Numbered from the stretch's first letter, positions 1-5,074 are shown. The stretch: DNA of 6,572 bases from DASUPK01 sp035456265 (GCA_035456265.1 DATIDP010000183.1:1-6572); one strand, 5' to 3'. A program made the numbers and translations. Notes: generated by a model from the letters alone, not told the origin.

Positions 1-1
1 G

Positions 2-456
2 GGCGCGGTCGAGCTCGCCCGCGACGATCCGGGCGCGGCCCTGCCGACCCTTCGGCGTGCCGTGCGAACCTGGCAGGGACTCGATGCGCCTTACGAGGTG
101 GCGCGGGCTCGCGAGCTCGCTGGGTCGCCTGCCGCGCGCTCGGAGACGAGGAGGGCGCCGCGCTGGAGCTCGAGGCTGCCCGACTCACCTACGAGAAGCT
201 TGGCGCCGCGGCCGACCTGGCCCGGCTGGATGCGCTCGGAACCGCTGCAGCGGCGAAGGATGCCCATGGCCTCACGGAGCGCGAGCTGGAGGTGCTGCGC
301 CACCTCGCCGCAGGCGAGACCAACAAGGCGATCGCTGCAGAGCTCGTCCTCAGCGTGAGGACGGTCGACCGGCACGTGAGCAACGTCTTCGCCAAGCTCG
401 GCGTCTCCTCGCGCGCGGCCGCCACCGCCTACGCGCACGAGCACCGGCTCGTCTGA
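2..456 (+). CDS. LuxR-family transcriptional regulator, C-terminal part, with an apparent frameshift (5' end outside window)
   Basis: This is the C-terminal end of a DNA-binding regulator. The last ~60 residues (271-456) form a full GerE/LuxR helix-turn-helix: LTERELEVLRHLAAGETNKA, then an AAELVLSVRTVDRHVSNVF recognition region, then KLGVSSRAAA before the TGA at 454-456. Upstream is an Ala/Leu/Arg-rich helical region of the TPR type that precedes this HTH in large LuxR regulators. The homologous reading uses frame 2 from position 2 to ~124 (AVELARDDPGAALPTLRRAV) and frame 1 from ~124 on (VACRALGDEEGAALELEAAR), so one base seems to be missing in the short G run near 122-124. Frame 1 is itself open from position 1, so a gene caller may show one uninterrupted partial ORF. 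The frameshift may be a sequencing error or a real lesion; the HTH half is undamaged. It lies 122 bp upstream of a same-strand operon that it may control. Identity as LuxR-type is firm; its signal and targets are unknown. Confidence 0.8.
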   Translation, partial: RGRARPRRSGRGPADPSACRANLAGTRCALRGGAGSRARWVACRALGDEEGAALELEAARLTYEKLGAAADLARLDALGTAAAAKDAHGLTERELEVLRHLAAGETNKAIAAELVLSVRTVDRHVSNVFAKLGVSSRAAATAYAHEHRLV

Positions 457-463
457 GCGTCGC

Positions 464-503
464 TGGGTGAGATCACCCACAGCGGTGGGGGCAGGTTGGG
501 TGG
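464..503. promoter_or_regulatory. TGGGTG palindrome plus third half-site: candidate operator (or luxR terminator hairpin)
   Basis: TGGGTGAGATCACCCA at 464-479 is a perfect inverted repeat with 6-bp arms and an AGAT centre. The same half-site TGGGTG recurs at 497-502, exactly 33 bp (about three helical turns) after the first. It starts 8 bp after the LuxR gene stop and lies about 100 bp before the operon's first start codon. A dimeric regulator could bind it. It could equally form a weak stem-loop after the regulator gene, though no T tract follows. The operator role is an inference from symmetry and position. Confidence 0.4.
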
Positions 504-534
504 TTTGGCCGATGCGGGGCCAGCCCGCTCGTCC

Positions 535-540
535 TAGCGT
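535..540 (+). promoter_or_regulatory. Possible -10 element (TAGCGT) of the four-gene operon
   Basis: TAGCGT fits the loose actinobacterial -10 pattern TANNNT and would start transcription near 547, leaving a leader of about 32 nt before the ATG at 579. No recognisable -35 box is found at the usual spacing, which would be consistent with an activator-dependent promoter downstream of the TGGGTG sites. Weak evidence. Confidence 0.2.
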
Positions 541-578
541 GGCCTCCAAGGCTGTCCACGGATCGAAGGAGGAAAGCG

Positions 579-884
579 ATGGCGGTGGCGATGATGACCG
601 AAAATCCCGAGGGGACGCAGGAGATCTACGAGCGCATCCGCGAGCTGATCGGGCCCGATCGGCCCGCGGGCGGCGTCCTTCACCTCGCCGGCCCGGCCCC
701 TGGCGGGGGCTGGCGCGTGATCGAGGTCTGGGACTCGCAGGAGGACGGGCGGCGGTTCTTCGAGGAGCGTTGCGTGCCGGCCTTCGAGGCCGTCGGGGTG
801 TCGACCCCCCCGGAGCCCCAGGTGTGGCGGGTTCACAACTACATCGTCGAGCCCGGCAGGCAGCTCGCGTCGGAGGCTCGCTGA
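579..884 (+). CDS. Small dimeric alpha/beta-barrel (ABM-like) protein, operon gene 1
   Basis: A 101-residue protein resembling the antibiotic-biosynthesis-monooxygenase-like (dimeric alpha+beta barrel) superfamily, whose members act as small dimeric enzymes or binding proteins. The recognisable core is VLHLAGPAPGGGWRVIEVWD (residues 33-52), then the helix SQEDGRRFFEERCVPAFEAV and the closing strand region PEPQVWRVHNYIV. The length is usual for a single barrel. The start is fixed by a strong AAGGAGG at 567-573, 5 nt before the ATG; in-frame ATGs at 591 and 594 are less well placed. No signal peptide or membrane segment, so cytoplasmic. Its TGA shares one base with the ATG of the next gene, a second barrel protein, so the two are translationally coupled and may form a heteromer (inference). 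The reaction cannot be named from sequence; monooxygenase activity is only a family association. Confidence 0.88.
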   Translation: MAVAMMTENPEGTQEIYERIRELIGPDRPAGGVLHLAGPAPGGGWRVIEVWDSQEDGRRFFEERCVPAFEAVGVSTPPEPQVWRVHNYIVEPGRQLASEAR

Positions 885-1213
885 TGCTCTGCGCGCTCAC
901 TGTCCGCAAGCTGAAGCCCGGCACGTTCGAGCAATTCCGCGAGGCGTTCATGCGTCACGAGAACCTCGAAGATCCCCCGCCTGGTTACGTGCGCTTCAAC
1001 ATGGTCCGGAACGCGGAAAACCCGGACGAGGTGATCTGCTTCGGGTTCTTCGACGGCGACGTCGACGAGCTGCGCCGGACGGCCGCCGAGCAAGCCTACG
1101 CCCAGCAGCTCGAAGCGATCGCCCCGTTCGTCGAGTCGGTCGGCGCCGATGGCCTCTACGGGGTGGTCGAGGACCATACGTTCCGAGGACCGTCGCTCGC
1201 CCGGGAGCCGTGA
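884..1213 (+). CDS. Second ABM-like dimeric alpha/beta-barrel protein, operon gene 2
   Basis: A 109-residue protein. The N-terminal strand MLCALTVRKLKPGTFEQFRE leads into a helix, then GYVRFNMVRNAENPDEVICF and GFFDGDVDELRRTAAEQAYA. The C-terminal VESVGADGLYGVVEDHT is typical of ABM-type single barrels from actinobacteria. The ATG at 884 overlaps the preceding stop by one base (TGATG) and has a GGAGG at 872-876, 7 nt upstream. A longer open frame reaches back to 467, but it runs antisense-like through gene 1 and has no suitable ribosome site. No membrane or export signal. Its end overlaps the next gene by 4 nt (GTGA). Two divergent barrels in tandem suggest a heterodimer or sequential action (inference). 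Catalytic chemistry is unassigned. Confidence 0.88.
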   Translation: MLCALTVRKLKPGTFEQFREAFMRHENLEDPPPGYVRFNMVRNAENPDEVICFGFFDGDVDELRRTAAEQAYAQQLEAIAPFVESVGADGLYGVVEDHTFRGPSLAREP

Positions 1214-2151
1214 GGCGGCAATTGAACACGAAGCTCGGCCTGGAGCGAGGCAAGCAATCGCTCGCAGGCGGCAGCGCTCGGGAGCGGATGCTGGCCGGGC
1301 TCCCCGTCGCGGGGCGGCGATTGCAGGTGGCCGACACGTCTACCGCGGTCCTCGAGGGCGGCGGTGGGCGCCCGCTCATCGTCCTGCACGGCGGAATCGA
1401 GTGCGGCGGCGCGTACTGGGCGCCCGTGATCTCCCGCCTTGCGCAGGGATATCGCCTGATCGTTCCCGACGCGCCGGGCCTCGGCGAGTCTGATCCTGTC
1501 GCCCGACTCGATGCGGAGACGTTCGCGCGCTGGCTTCGGGAGCTGATTCGCCTCACCTGCGATGAGAGACCGACGCTGGTAGCTCACTCCCTCCTCGGCA
1601 CCCTCGCCGCTCGCTTCGCCGCCGCGCACACCGATTCCCTTGCTCGGCTGATCATCTACGCCGCGCCCGGCGTCGGGACCTACCGGATGCCGCTCGGGCT
1701 GAGGATCGTCGCGATTCGCTTCGCGCTGCGGCCGACCGAGAGAAACGAGGAACGCTTCGAGCGCTTTGCGCTCCTCGACCGCGAGCGGACGCGCCGGCGC
1801 GATCCCGTCTGGTTCGACTCGTTCAGCGCGTACGCGCTCTCGCGCGCGCAGGTTCGGCACGTCAAGCGGACGATGGGCGGGCTGATCAAATCAGGGACGA
1901 AGCGCGTCCCCGACGCTCAGCTCGGACGGATCGAGGTCCCGGCGGCGCTGCTCTGGGGTCGCCACGATCGGATGACTCCGCTGCCCGTCGCCGAGGTGGC
2001 AAGCGCGCGGCTGGGCTGGCCGTTGCACGTCGTCGACGACGCAGCCCACGTGCCGCACATCGAGCAACCGGAGGGTTTCGTCGTTGCGCTCGCAGACGCG
2101 CTCGGAGAGGAGCTGACGGCAGGTGCGAGTGAGACGGAGGCGGTTCAATGA
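1210..2151 (+). CDS. Alpha/beta-hydrolase fold protein with atypical nucleophile elbow
   Basis: A 313-residue alpha/beta hydrolase, probably acting on an ester, amide or related bond of an unknown small molecule. Visible elements are: the oxyanion-hole segment LIVLHGG (residues 56-62); VPDAPGLGESDP (85-96); the nucleophile elbow LVAHSLLG with Ser127; the acid in WGRHDRMTP (Asp253); and His280 in DDAAHVPHIEQPEGF. The triad is complete, but the elbow reads A-H-S-L-L, not the usual G-x-S-x-G. The region 155-235 corresponds to the helical cap. The start is a GTG overlapping the previous TGA by 4 nt, with GGGAG only 2 nt upstream. An ATG at 1288 is an alternative, but the segment ARERMLAGLPV just around it is family-typical, which favours the longer form. 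Third gene of the operon, overlapping the methyltransferase by 4 nt. Fold assignment is firm; substrate is unknown. Confidence 0.92.
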   Translation: MRRQLNTKLGLERGKQSLAGGSARERMLAGLPVAGRRLQVADTSTAVLEGGGGRPLIVLHGGIECGGAYWAPVISRLAQGYRLIVPDAPGLGESDPVARLDAETFARWLRELIRLTCDERPTLVAHSLLGTLAARFAAAHTDSLARLIIYAAPGVGTYRMPLGLRIVAIRFALRPTERNEERFERFALLDRERTRRRDPVWFDSFSAYALSRAQVRHVKRTMGGLIKSGTKRVPDAQLGRIEVPAALLWGRHDRMTPLPVAEVASARLGWPLHVVDDAAHVPHIEQPEGFVVALADALGEELTAGASETEAVQ

Positions 2152-2759
2152 ACTACAAACTCGCCTACGCGATCGGATTTCACCCGTGGGAGGACCTTGC
2201 CGAGCATCCGCCCTTCGCGATTAAGCTGCTCGGGCTCGTGGCTCGCGAGGAGGATGGCCGCGAGCCGCCCTACGGCCCTGCGCTCGATCTCGGCACTGGC
2301 AGCGCCCTCTGGGCCGTGAGGGTCGCGCAGCGGGGCTGGGACGTGACGGGTATCGACATCGTTGAGAAGGCCCTGCGCCGCGCCCGCGAACGAGCGGAAG
2401 AGGCCGGCGTCGAGATGCGCCTAGTTCAGGGCGACGTGACTGCGTTATCCGAGGCGGGCGTCGGCTCGGGCTTTCGGCTTGTCCTCGACACGGGCACCTT
2501 CCACGGCCTCAGCGATGACCAGCGCGAGGCGATGGGTCGCGAGGTGAGCGCAATCGCTGCGCCCGATGCCACCCTCATCCTCGACTGCTTTGCGCCCCGC
2601 CGCCGCGGGCCGCTGCCGCGGGGCGCAAGCCAGGAGGAGGTCGAGGGAGCGTTCCCGGGCTGGGAGGTAACCGACGTCGAGGTTGCCGACACAGAGCCGG
2701 ACGCCCTTGCGCGGCTGTTCAGCTTCGAGGAGCGCTTCTACCGCCTGCGTCGCACGTGA
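2148..2759 (+). CDS. Class I SAM-dependent methyltransferase, operon gene 4
   Basis: A 203-residue Rossmann-fold methyltransferase that should transfer a methyl group from S-adenosylmethionine to a small molecule or other acceptor. Motif I is ALDLGTGSALWAV (residues 45-57; the third glycine of DxGxGxG is replaced by Ala). An acidic residue ending strand 2 is in DVTGIDIVEKA (Asp70), motif III is QGDV (94-97), and LVLDTGTFHGL (111-121) is the motif IV region. The short N-terminus and compact size resemble thiopurine/TehB-like methyltransferases rather than DNA or protein enzymes. The start is supported by GGAGG at 2136-2140, 7 nt before the ATG, which overlaps the hydrolase stop (ATGA). It ends the operon, with a GC-rich stem-loop beginning 8 nt after the stop. 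The substrate cannot be named; the context suggests it acts on the same compound as the hydrolase and barrel proteins (inference). Confidence 0.92.
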   Translation: MNYKLAYAIGFHPWEDLAEHPPFAIKLLGLVAREEDGREPPYGPALDLGTGSALWAVRVAQRGWDVTGIDIVEKALRRARERAEEAGVEMRLVQGDVTALSEAGVGSGFRLVLDTGTFHGLSDDQREAMGREVSAIAAPDATLILDCFAPRRRGPLPRGASQEEVEGAFPGWEVTDVEVADTEPDALARLFSFEERFYRLRRT

Positions 2760-2767
2760 GATGAAGG

Positions 2768-2789
2768 CGCCGCCACTTCCGCGGCGGCG
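2768..2789 (+). terminator. GC-rich stem-loop after the operon
   Basis: CGCCGCC at 2768-2774 pairs with GGCGGCG at 2783-2789 (7 bp) around an 8-nt loop, starting 8 nt past the methyltransferase stop. The position suits a terminator, but no T-rich tract follows, so intrinsic termination is uncertain. Confidence 0.4.
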
Positions 2790-2929
2790 GAACGGCGCAG
2801 CGTTTGGTCACCACTGGCCCCTCATGACCCAAATCCAGCCGAAACCGCCGGAAACCAACGGCAACTCGCGAGTCGCCCAATCAGGAAAGCCCCTGCAACC
2901 ACGGCCAAGTCATGGCCTCGAGTTCCTTG

Positions 2930-2975
2930 ACTGAAAATCGTGGTGTCGCCAGTTCGATTCTGGCCCTCGCCATCG
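2930..2975 (+). repeat. tRNA-Phe-like 3' half, direct repeat copy 1
   Basis: This 46-nt segment has tRNA geometry from about position 31 to 73. It has a 7-nt anticodon loop CTGAAAA (anticodon GAA, Phe) at 2931-2937, five bases TCGTG, a 5-nt variable loop GTGTC, and a perfect T-arm: GCCAG, loop TTCGATT (2953-2959), CTGGC. It then has a 7-nt acceptor strand CCTCGCC and A at 2972. No matching GGCGAGG or D-arm lies upstream, and the anticodon stem is mismatched, so it is not a working tRNA. It matches copy 2 (4883-4927) at 44 of 46 positions: one T/C change and one C missing from copy 2. Antisense translation gives peptides such as RIELATPRFSV, of a kind I recall as recurrent spurious ORFs in high-GC genomes. 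Confidence 0.75.
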
Positions 2976-3165
2976 ATGACCACCGACTAATCGGGGTGCT
3001 TCCGAGCGCTTCCTCGATCTGGGAGACCATTCCCCGGGATCGTGGTCTTCCCGGTTCGGTGGGCCTGTGGGCAGCGCCGAGCAGGCAGTTGGACGCCCTC
3101 GCAGGCCCTGAGGACCCCGGCCAGCCCAACCGTCCGATCCAAGCCGGGCTCGCACAGATGCGTCT

Positions 3166-3183
3166 CCTCCTCGCGCGAGGAGG
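3166..3183 (-). terminator. Perfect 18-bp palindrome, possible terminator or binding site
   Basis: CCTCCTCGCGCGAGGAGG is fully self-complementary and can form a 7-bp stem with a CGCG loop. It lies 27 nt beyond the stop of the minus-strand hydrolase remnant, where that gene's terminator would be expected. No T tract is present on either side. It could instead be a protein-binding palindrome. Confidence 0.35.
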
Positions 3184-3209
3184 CGTGAAGCTGATCCGAA
3201 TTGATCGAG

Positions 3210-3510
3210 CTACCGCGGGTGGCCGCGGCAGAACGTGCGCACCGCCTCGTTGAGCTCCTCGGGCCGCTCGAGGTTGCTGATATTGAGCGGCGCCGGGAAT
3301 GACGACGAGCTTCGCATCCGGAATCGCTTTTTCGAACTGCCGGGCGACGCTGAGCGGCGAACGCGCGTCGAGCTCGCCCCAGATCAGCAGGGTCGGGACC
3401 GCGATTCGGGGCAGCAGATCGCGCTGGTCGGTCTCGGCCATCACCAGCAGCTGGGTGTTGAGGCTCGCGAGGCGGACGGCGGCTCGGTGCTGAGTTTCGC
3501 GCAGGATGCA
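3210..3510 (-). pseudogene. C-terminal remnant of an alpha/beta hydrolase, frameshifted at the catalytic His
   Basis: Read on the minus strand, 3510 to ~3285 encodes LASLNTQLLVMAETDQRD, then LLPRIAVPTLLIWGELDARS, PLSVARQFEKAIPDAKLVVI and PGAA. This is the region after the cap domain of an alpha/beta hydrolase, with the acid residue in GELDARSPL. The reading then shifts: the next frame gives ISNLERPEELNEAVRTFCRG and ends in a TAG at 3210-3212. Removing one A from the minus-strand CAAT (extra T near 3282-3284 on +) restores GAAHISNLERPEE, with the family's catalytic His. Upstream, the frame is closed by a TAG at 3511-3513, and I found no sign of the oxyanion hole or nucleophile elbow in 3514-3688. 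The N-terminal two thirds are therefore gone and the gene is dead. It is not a copy of the operon hydrolase (1210-2151), whose C-terminus differs clearly. Confidence 0.75.
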
Positions 3511-3675
3511 CTACCGCGAGCGTTAGCCCCAATGCTCCTCTTCCACAAGAACTGTGGCTTGCCCGCGGTTCGTTGCCATCCATGGTGGGCAGGTGCACGA
3601 AATCGCGCGCGCCGGATGAGCGGAGCGGCTGGAGCAGCCGCCGCCCGCCCGAAGACCAAGCGCAGCTCCCCGAAT

Positions 3676-3689
3676 GGCCGAGGACGGCC
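3676..3689 (-). terminator. Short hairpin directly after the FGE-like gene
   Basis: GGCCG at 3676-3680 and CGGCC at 3685-3689 form a 5-bp stem with a 4-nt loop, touching the stop codon of the minus-strand gene. No T tract follows on the minus strand. Terminator role is suggested only by position. Confidence 0.35.
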
Positions 3690-4612
3690 TAGCGGGCGCC
3701 GCGGAACCCGGTGTCGAAGAACGAGCCTGACGGTAGGAATCTGCCATCGACCGTGAACGGACCGGCAGACGTGTCGTCGTTGAAGCTGCCGCTACGGAGC
3801 AGGGCGCCGGGGGCGGCGGCGGTGGTCGAGGCGCCCGAGAGGCACATCAGGTCGTCGCTGGCGAACGTGACGACGGTGCCCCAGCCGGGGCAGGCGGTCG
3901 ACCTGGGAACCCAGTCGCGAACCCACTCGTAGAGATTGCCGACCATGTCGAAGGCGCCGAAGTTGGAGACGCAGTCTGCGTTGGTGCCGGTGGCGGCCAC
4001 CGACCCGGTGGAGACGTTGCAGGCGGTCGAGTCCGGCGTCCCGGCGACCGCCTGCTGCCACTGGGCGTCTGAGGGCAGGTGCTTGCCGACGTTGGCGAGC
4101 GCGGCCTGGGCCTGGAAGTAGGTAATGAAGCGCGAGGGGGTGACGCCGGGGACCGAGCGGGCGTAGATCTCCCCCGCGCTGCCCGCCTCGCAGCCCTGGC
4201 CGGTGTCGGTGCAGGCGGCGGGGTAGTTGTCCGAGCTCGCCCCGTACTGGGTTCCGCCCGTGGGCGACGACCAGACGCTCACCTCGTACTTGTCGACGCA
4301 GACGGCGCCTGCCGCGACCATCGTGTCGCCGGACCCATTGCCCTGGCAGACAGGGGCCGTTCCGGCCGGCCCCTGGGCGCCTGGCGGGCCCTGTGGGCCG
4401 GGCTGACTTGCGAGCGCGTCCACCTGCCGCTGAAGCGCCTGCACTTGCTTCTTCAGCTTCTTGAACTTCGAGGCGCTGACCGCGCTCGCTCTCGCCTTGG
4501 GGCCTTCGGATTCGCCCTCTCCCCCCGCCGCGGCGACCTGCGAGACGAGCAAGCCGAACAGGGCGGCGGCCACGACCACCAGGTATCCGCGTGGGGATCT
4601 CCCCTTCCCCAT
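3689..4612 (-). CDS. Secreted FGE-sulfatase-fold (SUMF1-like) protein with coiled coil and collagen-like stretch, lacking catalytic cysteines
   Basis: A predicted exported protein of 307 residues from the ATG at 4612. Residues 1-29 form a signal peptide: MGKGRSPRG, a hydrophobic core YLVVVAAALFGLLVSQV, and a likely cut near AAA-GGE. Next come a Lys/Gln-rich heptad-like coiled coil (FKKLKKQVQALQRQVDAL, ~50-67), five Gly-X-Y triplets (GPQGPPGAQGPAGTA, ~72-86), and a C-type-lectin-like FGE-sulfatase domain (~97-307). FGE marks are VCVDKYEVSVW, LPSDAQWQQAVAG, FDMVGNLYEWVRDW, LLRSGSF and a final GFRGAR. True formylglycine-generating enzymes carry an active-site Cys pair between the GGS and GFRCA motifs. 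Here the last ~50 residues contain no Cys and GFRCA reads GFRGA, so oxidation of sulfatases is unlikely and a binding or structural role is inferred. Eight other cysteines could form disulfides outside the cell. The coiled coil plus collagen-like part suggests a trimeric stalk. In-frame ATGs at 4624 and 4636 are alternatives, but a promoter overlaps them. Confidence 0.85.
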   Translation of the reverse strand: MGKGRSPRGYLVVVAAALFGLLVSQVAAAGGEGESEGPKARASAVSASKFKKLKKQVQALQRQVDALASQPGPQGPPGAQGPAGTAPVCQGNGSGDTMVAAGAVCVDKYEVSVWSSPTGGTQYGASSDNYPAACTDTGQGCEAGSAGEIYARSVPGVTPSRFITYFQAQAALANVGKHLPSDAQWQQAVAGTPDSTACNVSTGSVAATGTNADCVSNFGAFDMVGNLYEWVRDWVPRSTACPGWGTVVTFASDDLMCLSGASTTAAAPGALLRSGSFNDDTSAGPFTVDGRFLPSGSFFDTGFRGAR

Positions 4613-4619
4613 GTAGGCG

Positions 4620-4649
4620 AACATATCCGCGGCCATGGCGGCCTGTCAA
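4620..4649 (-). promoter_or_regulatory. Promoter of the FGE-like gene, pointing to a leaderless mRNA
   Basis: On the minus strand a perfect -35 TTGACA (4649-4644) is followed after 18 bp by TATGTT (4625-4620), a good TANNNT -10. Transcription should begin about 7 nt later, at 4613-4612, which coincides with the ATG at 4612. This argues for that start codon and for translation without a 5' leader, as is common in actinobacteria. The upstream ATGs at 4636 and 4624 would lie inside the promoter and not be transcribed. Confidence 0.55.
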
Positions 4650-4882
4650 GGACCAAGAAAGCCGCCCGGTCTCCGCTCCGCCTCTGCTCCCCGCTGCGAC
4701 GATCGCCAGCCGCAGTTCACACGGCCCTTTCCGAAGTGGAGGAGGAGCGAGCAGCACTTGGTCGGCGGTGACTCCCTCCGCGTGGTTGGGGCATCTCGGA
4801 GTCCCCGCAATGGCCGCAGGCGCTGCTCCTCGATGAAACCCGGCACTGCGGCCGACACGGAGTCCCCGCTATCGGCGAACCC

Positions 4883-4927
4883 ACTGAAAATCGTGGTGTC
4901 GCCAGTTCGACTCTGGCCTCGCCATCG
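4883..4927 (+). repeat. tRNA-Phe-like 3' half, direct repeat copy 2
   Basis: This has the same orientation and structure as the copy at 2930-2975: anticodon loop CTGAAAA at 4884-4890, the TCGTG and GTGTC segments, and a T-arm GCCAG/TTCGACT/CTGGC. The acceptor strand is one C shorter (CTCGCCA). No 5' half is present, and the bases before the loop (ACCCA) do not pair with TCGTG. The T-loop change (T to C) keeps the canonical TTCRANY form. It is a fragment rather than a functional tRNA. Confidence 0.75.
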
Positions 4928-5030
4928 CATGGGAATGCGGAATGCAGCGCTCGCGCTCGTCGTCTTCGGAGGGGACAGCGAGACTCCTGAGTGCGCCGCG
5001 GCACTCCAACCCCGGTCGGACCTGCCCTAA

Positions 5031-5036
5031 TACGAT
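5031..5036 (+). promoter_or_regulatory. Possible -10 element (TACGAT) of the YceI gene
   Basis: TACGAT fits TANNNT and would start transcription near 5043, leaving a leader of about 32 nt that contains the GGAGG ribosome site. No clear TTGACA-like box is seen at 16-18 bp upstream. Confidence 0.3.
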
Positions 5037-5074
5037 CGGTCCAGGCAAATCGCAACTGCGTCTGGAGGTCCGCC

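Larger units (their letters stand above)
2760..3209. other. Gene-free stretch with a tRNA-Phe-like half repeat and stem-loops
   Basis: I see no credible gene here. The stretch holds the operon-end stem-loop (2768-2789), the first tRNA-Phe-like 3' half (2930-2975), a 6-bp stem CCGGGA/TCCCGG (3034-3039 with 3049-3054), and a perfect 18-bp palindrome (3166-3183). Open frames crossing it on either strand are read-throughs of the tRNA-like repeat and have no ribosome site. Confidence 0.6.
4650..5074. other. Gene-free stretch between the divergent FGE-like and YceI genes
   Basis: No credible gene. It holds a 12-nt direct repeat CGGAGTCCCCGC (4798-4809 and 4858-4869, 60 bp apart), the second tRNA-Phe-like half (4883-4927), a small stem CGCAT/ATGCG just after it (4926-4930 with 4935-4939), and the upstream region of the YceI gene. 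Open frames across it on both strands lack ribosome sites and family features. Confidence 0.55.

Noticed and set aside
91..951. 286-residue minus-strand ORF
   Set aside because: It is Arg/Pro/Ala-rich antisense of the LuxR HTH and first barrel gene, with no ribosome site or family motif. Long antisense frames are expected at this GC content.
1156..1860. 234-residue minus-strand ORF
   Set aside because: Antisense shadow of the alpha/beta hydrolase, whose motifs on the + strand are unambiguous.
2890..2975. Complete tRNA-Phe gene
   Set aside because: Only the 3' half is present. No 5' acceptor strand GGCGAGG or D-arm precedes it and the anticodon stem is mismatched.
2881..3444. 187-residue minus-strand ORF
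   Set aside because: Its start is real hydrolase-remnant sequence, but after the frameshift it reads on out of frame and then antisense through the tRNA-like repeat (RIELATPRFSV). It is not one protein.
3235..3756. 173-residue plus-strand ORF
   Set aside because: Antisense of the hydrolase remnant and the end of the FGE-like gene; low-complexity Arg/Gly/Ala content, no ribosome site.
3689..4612. Diversity-generating retroelement target protein
   Set aside because: The FGE/C-type-lectin-like fold suggested it, but no reverse transcriptase, template repeat or matching variable repeat is seen in the window.
4079..4771. 230-residue plus-strand ORF
   Set aside because: Antisense of the FGE-like gene, which has signal peptide, domain motifs and promoter on the other strand.
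4798..4869. CRISPR-like or tandem repeat from CGGAGTCCCCGC
   Set aside because: Only two 12-nt copies 60 bp apart, without further units or cas genes.
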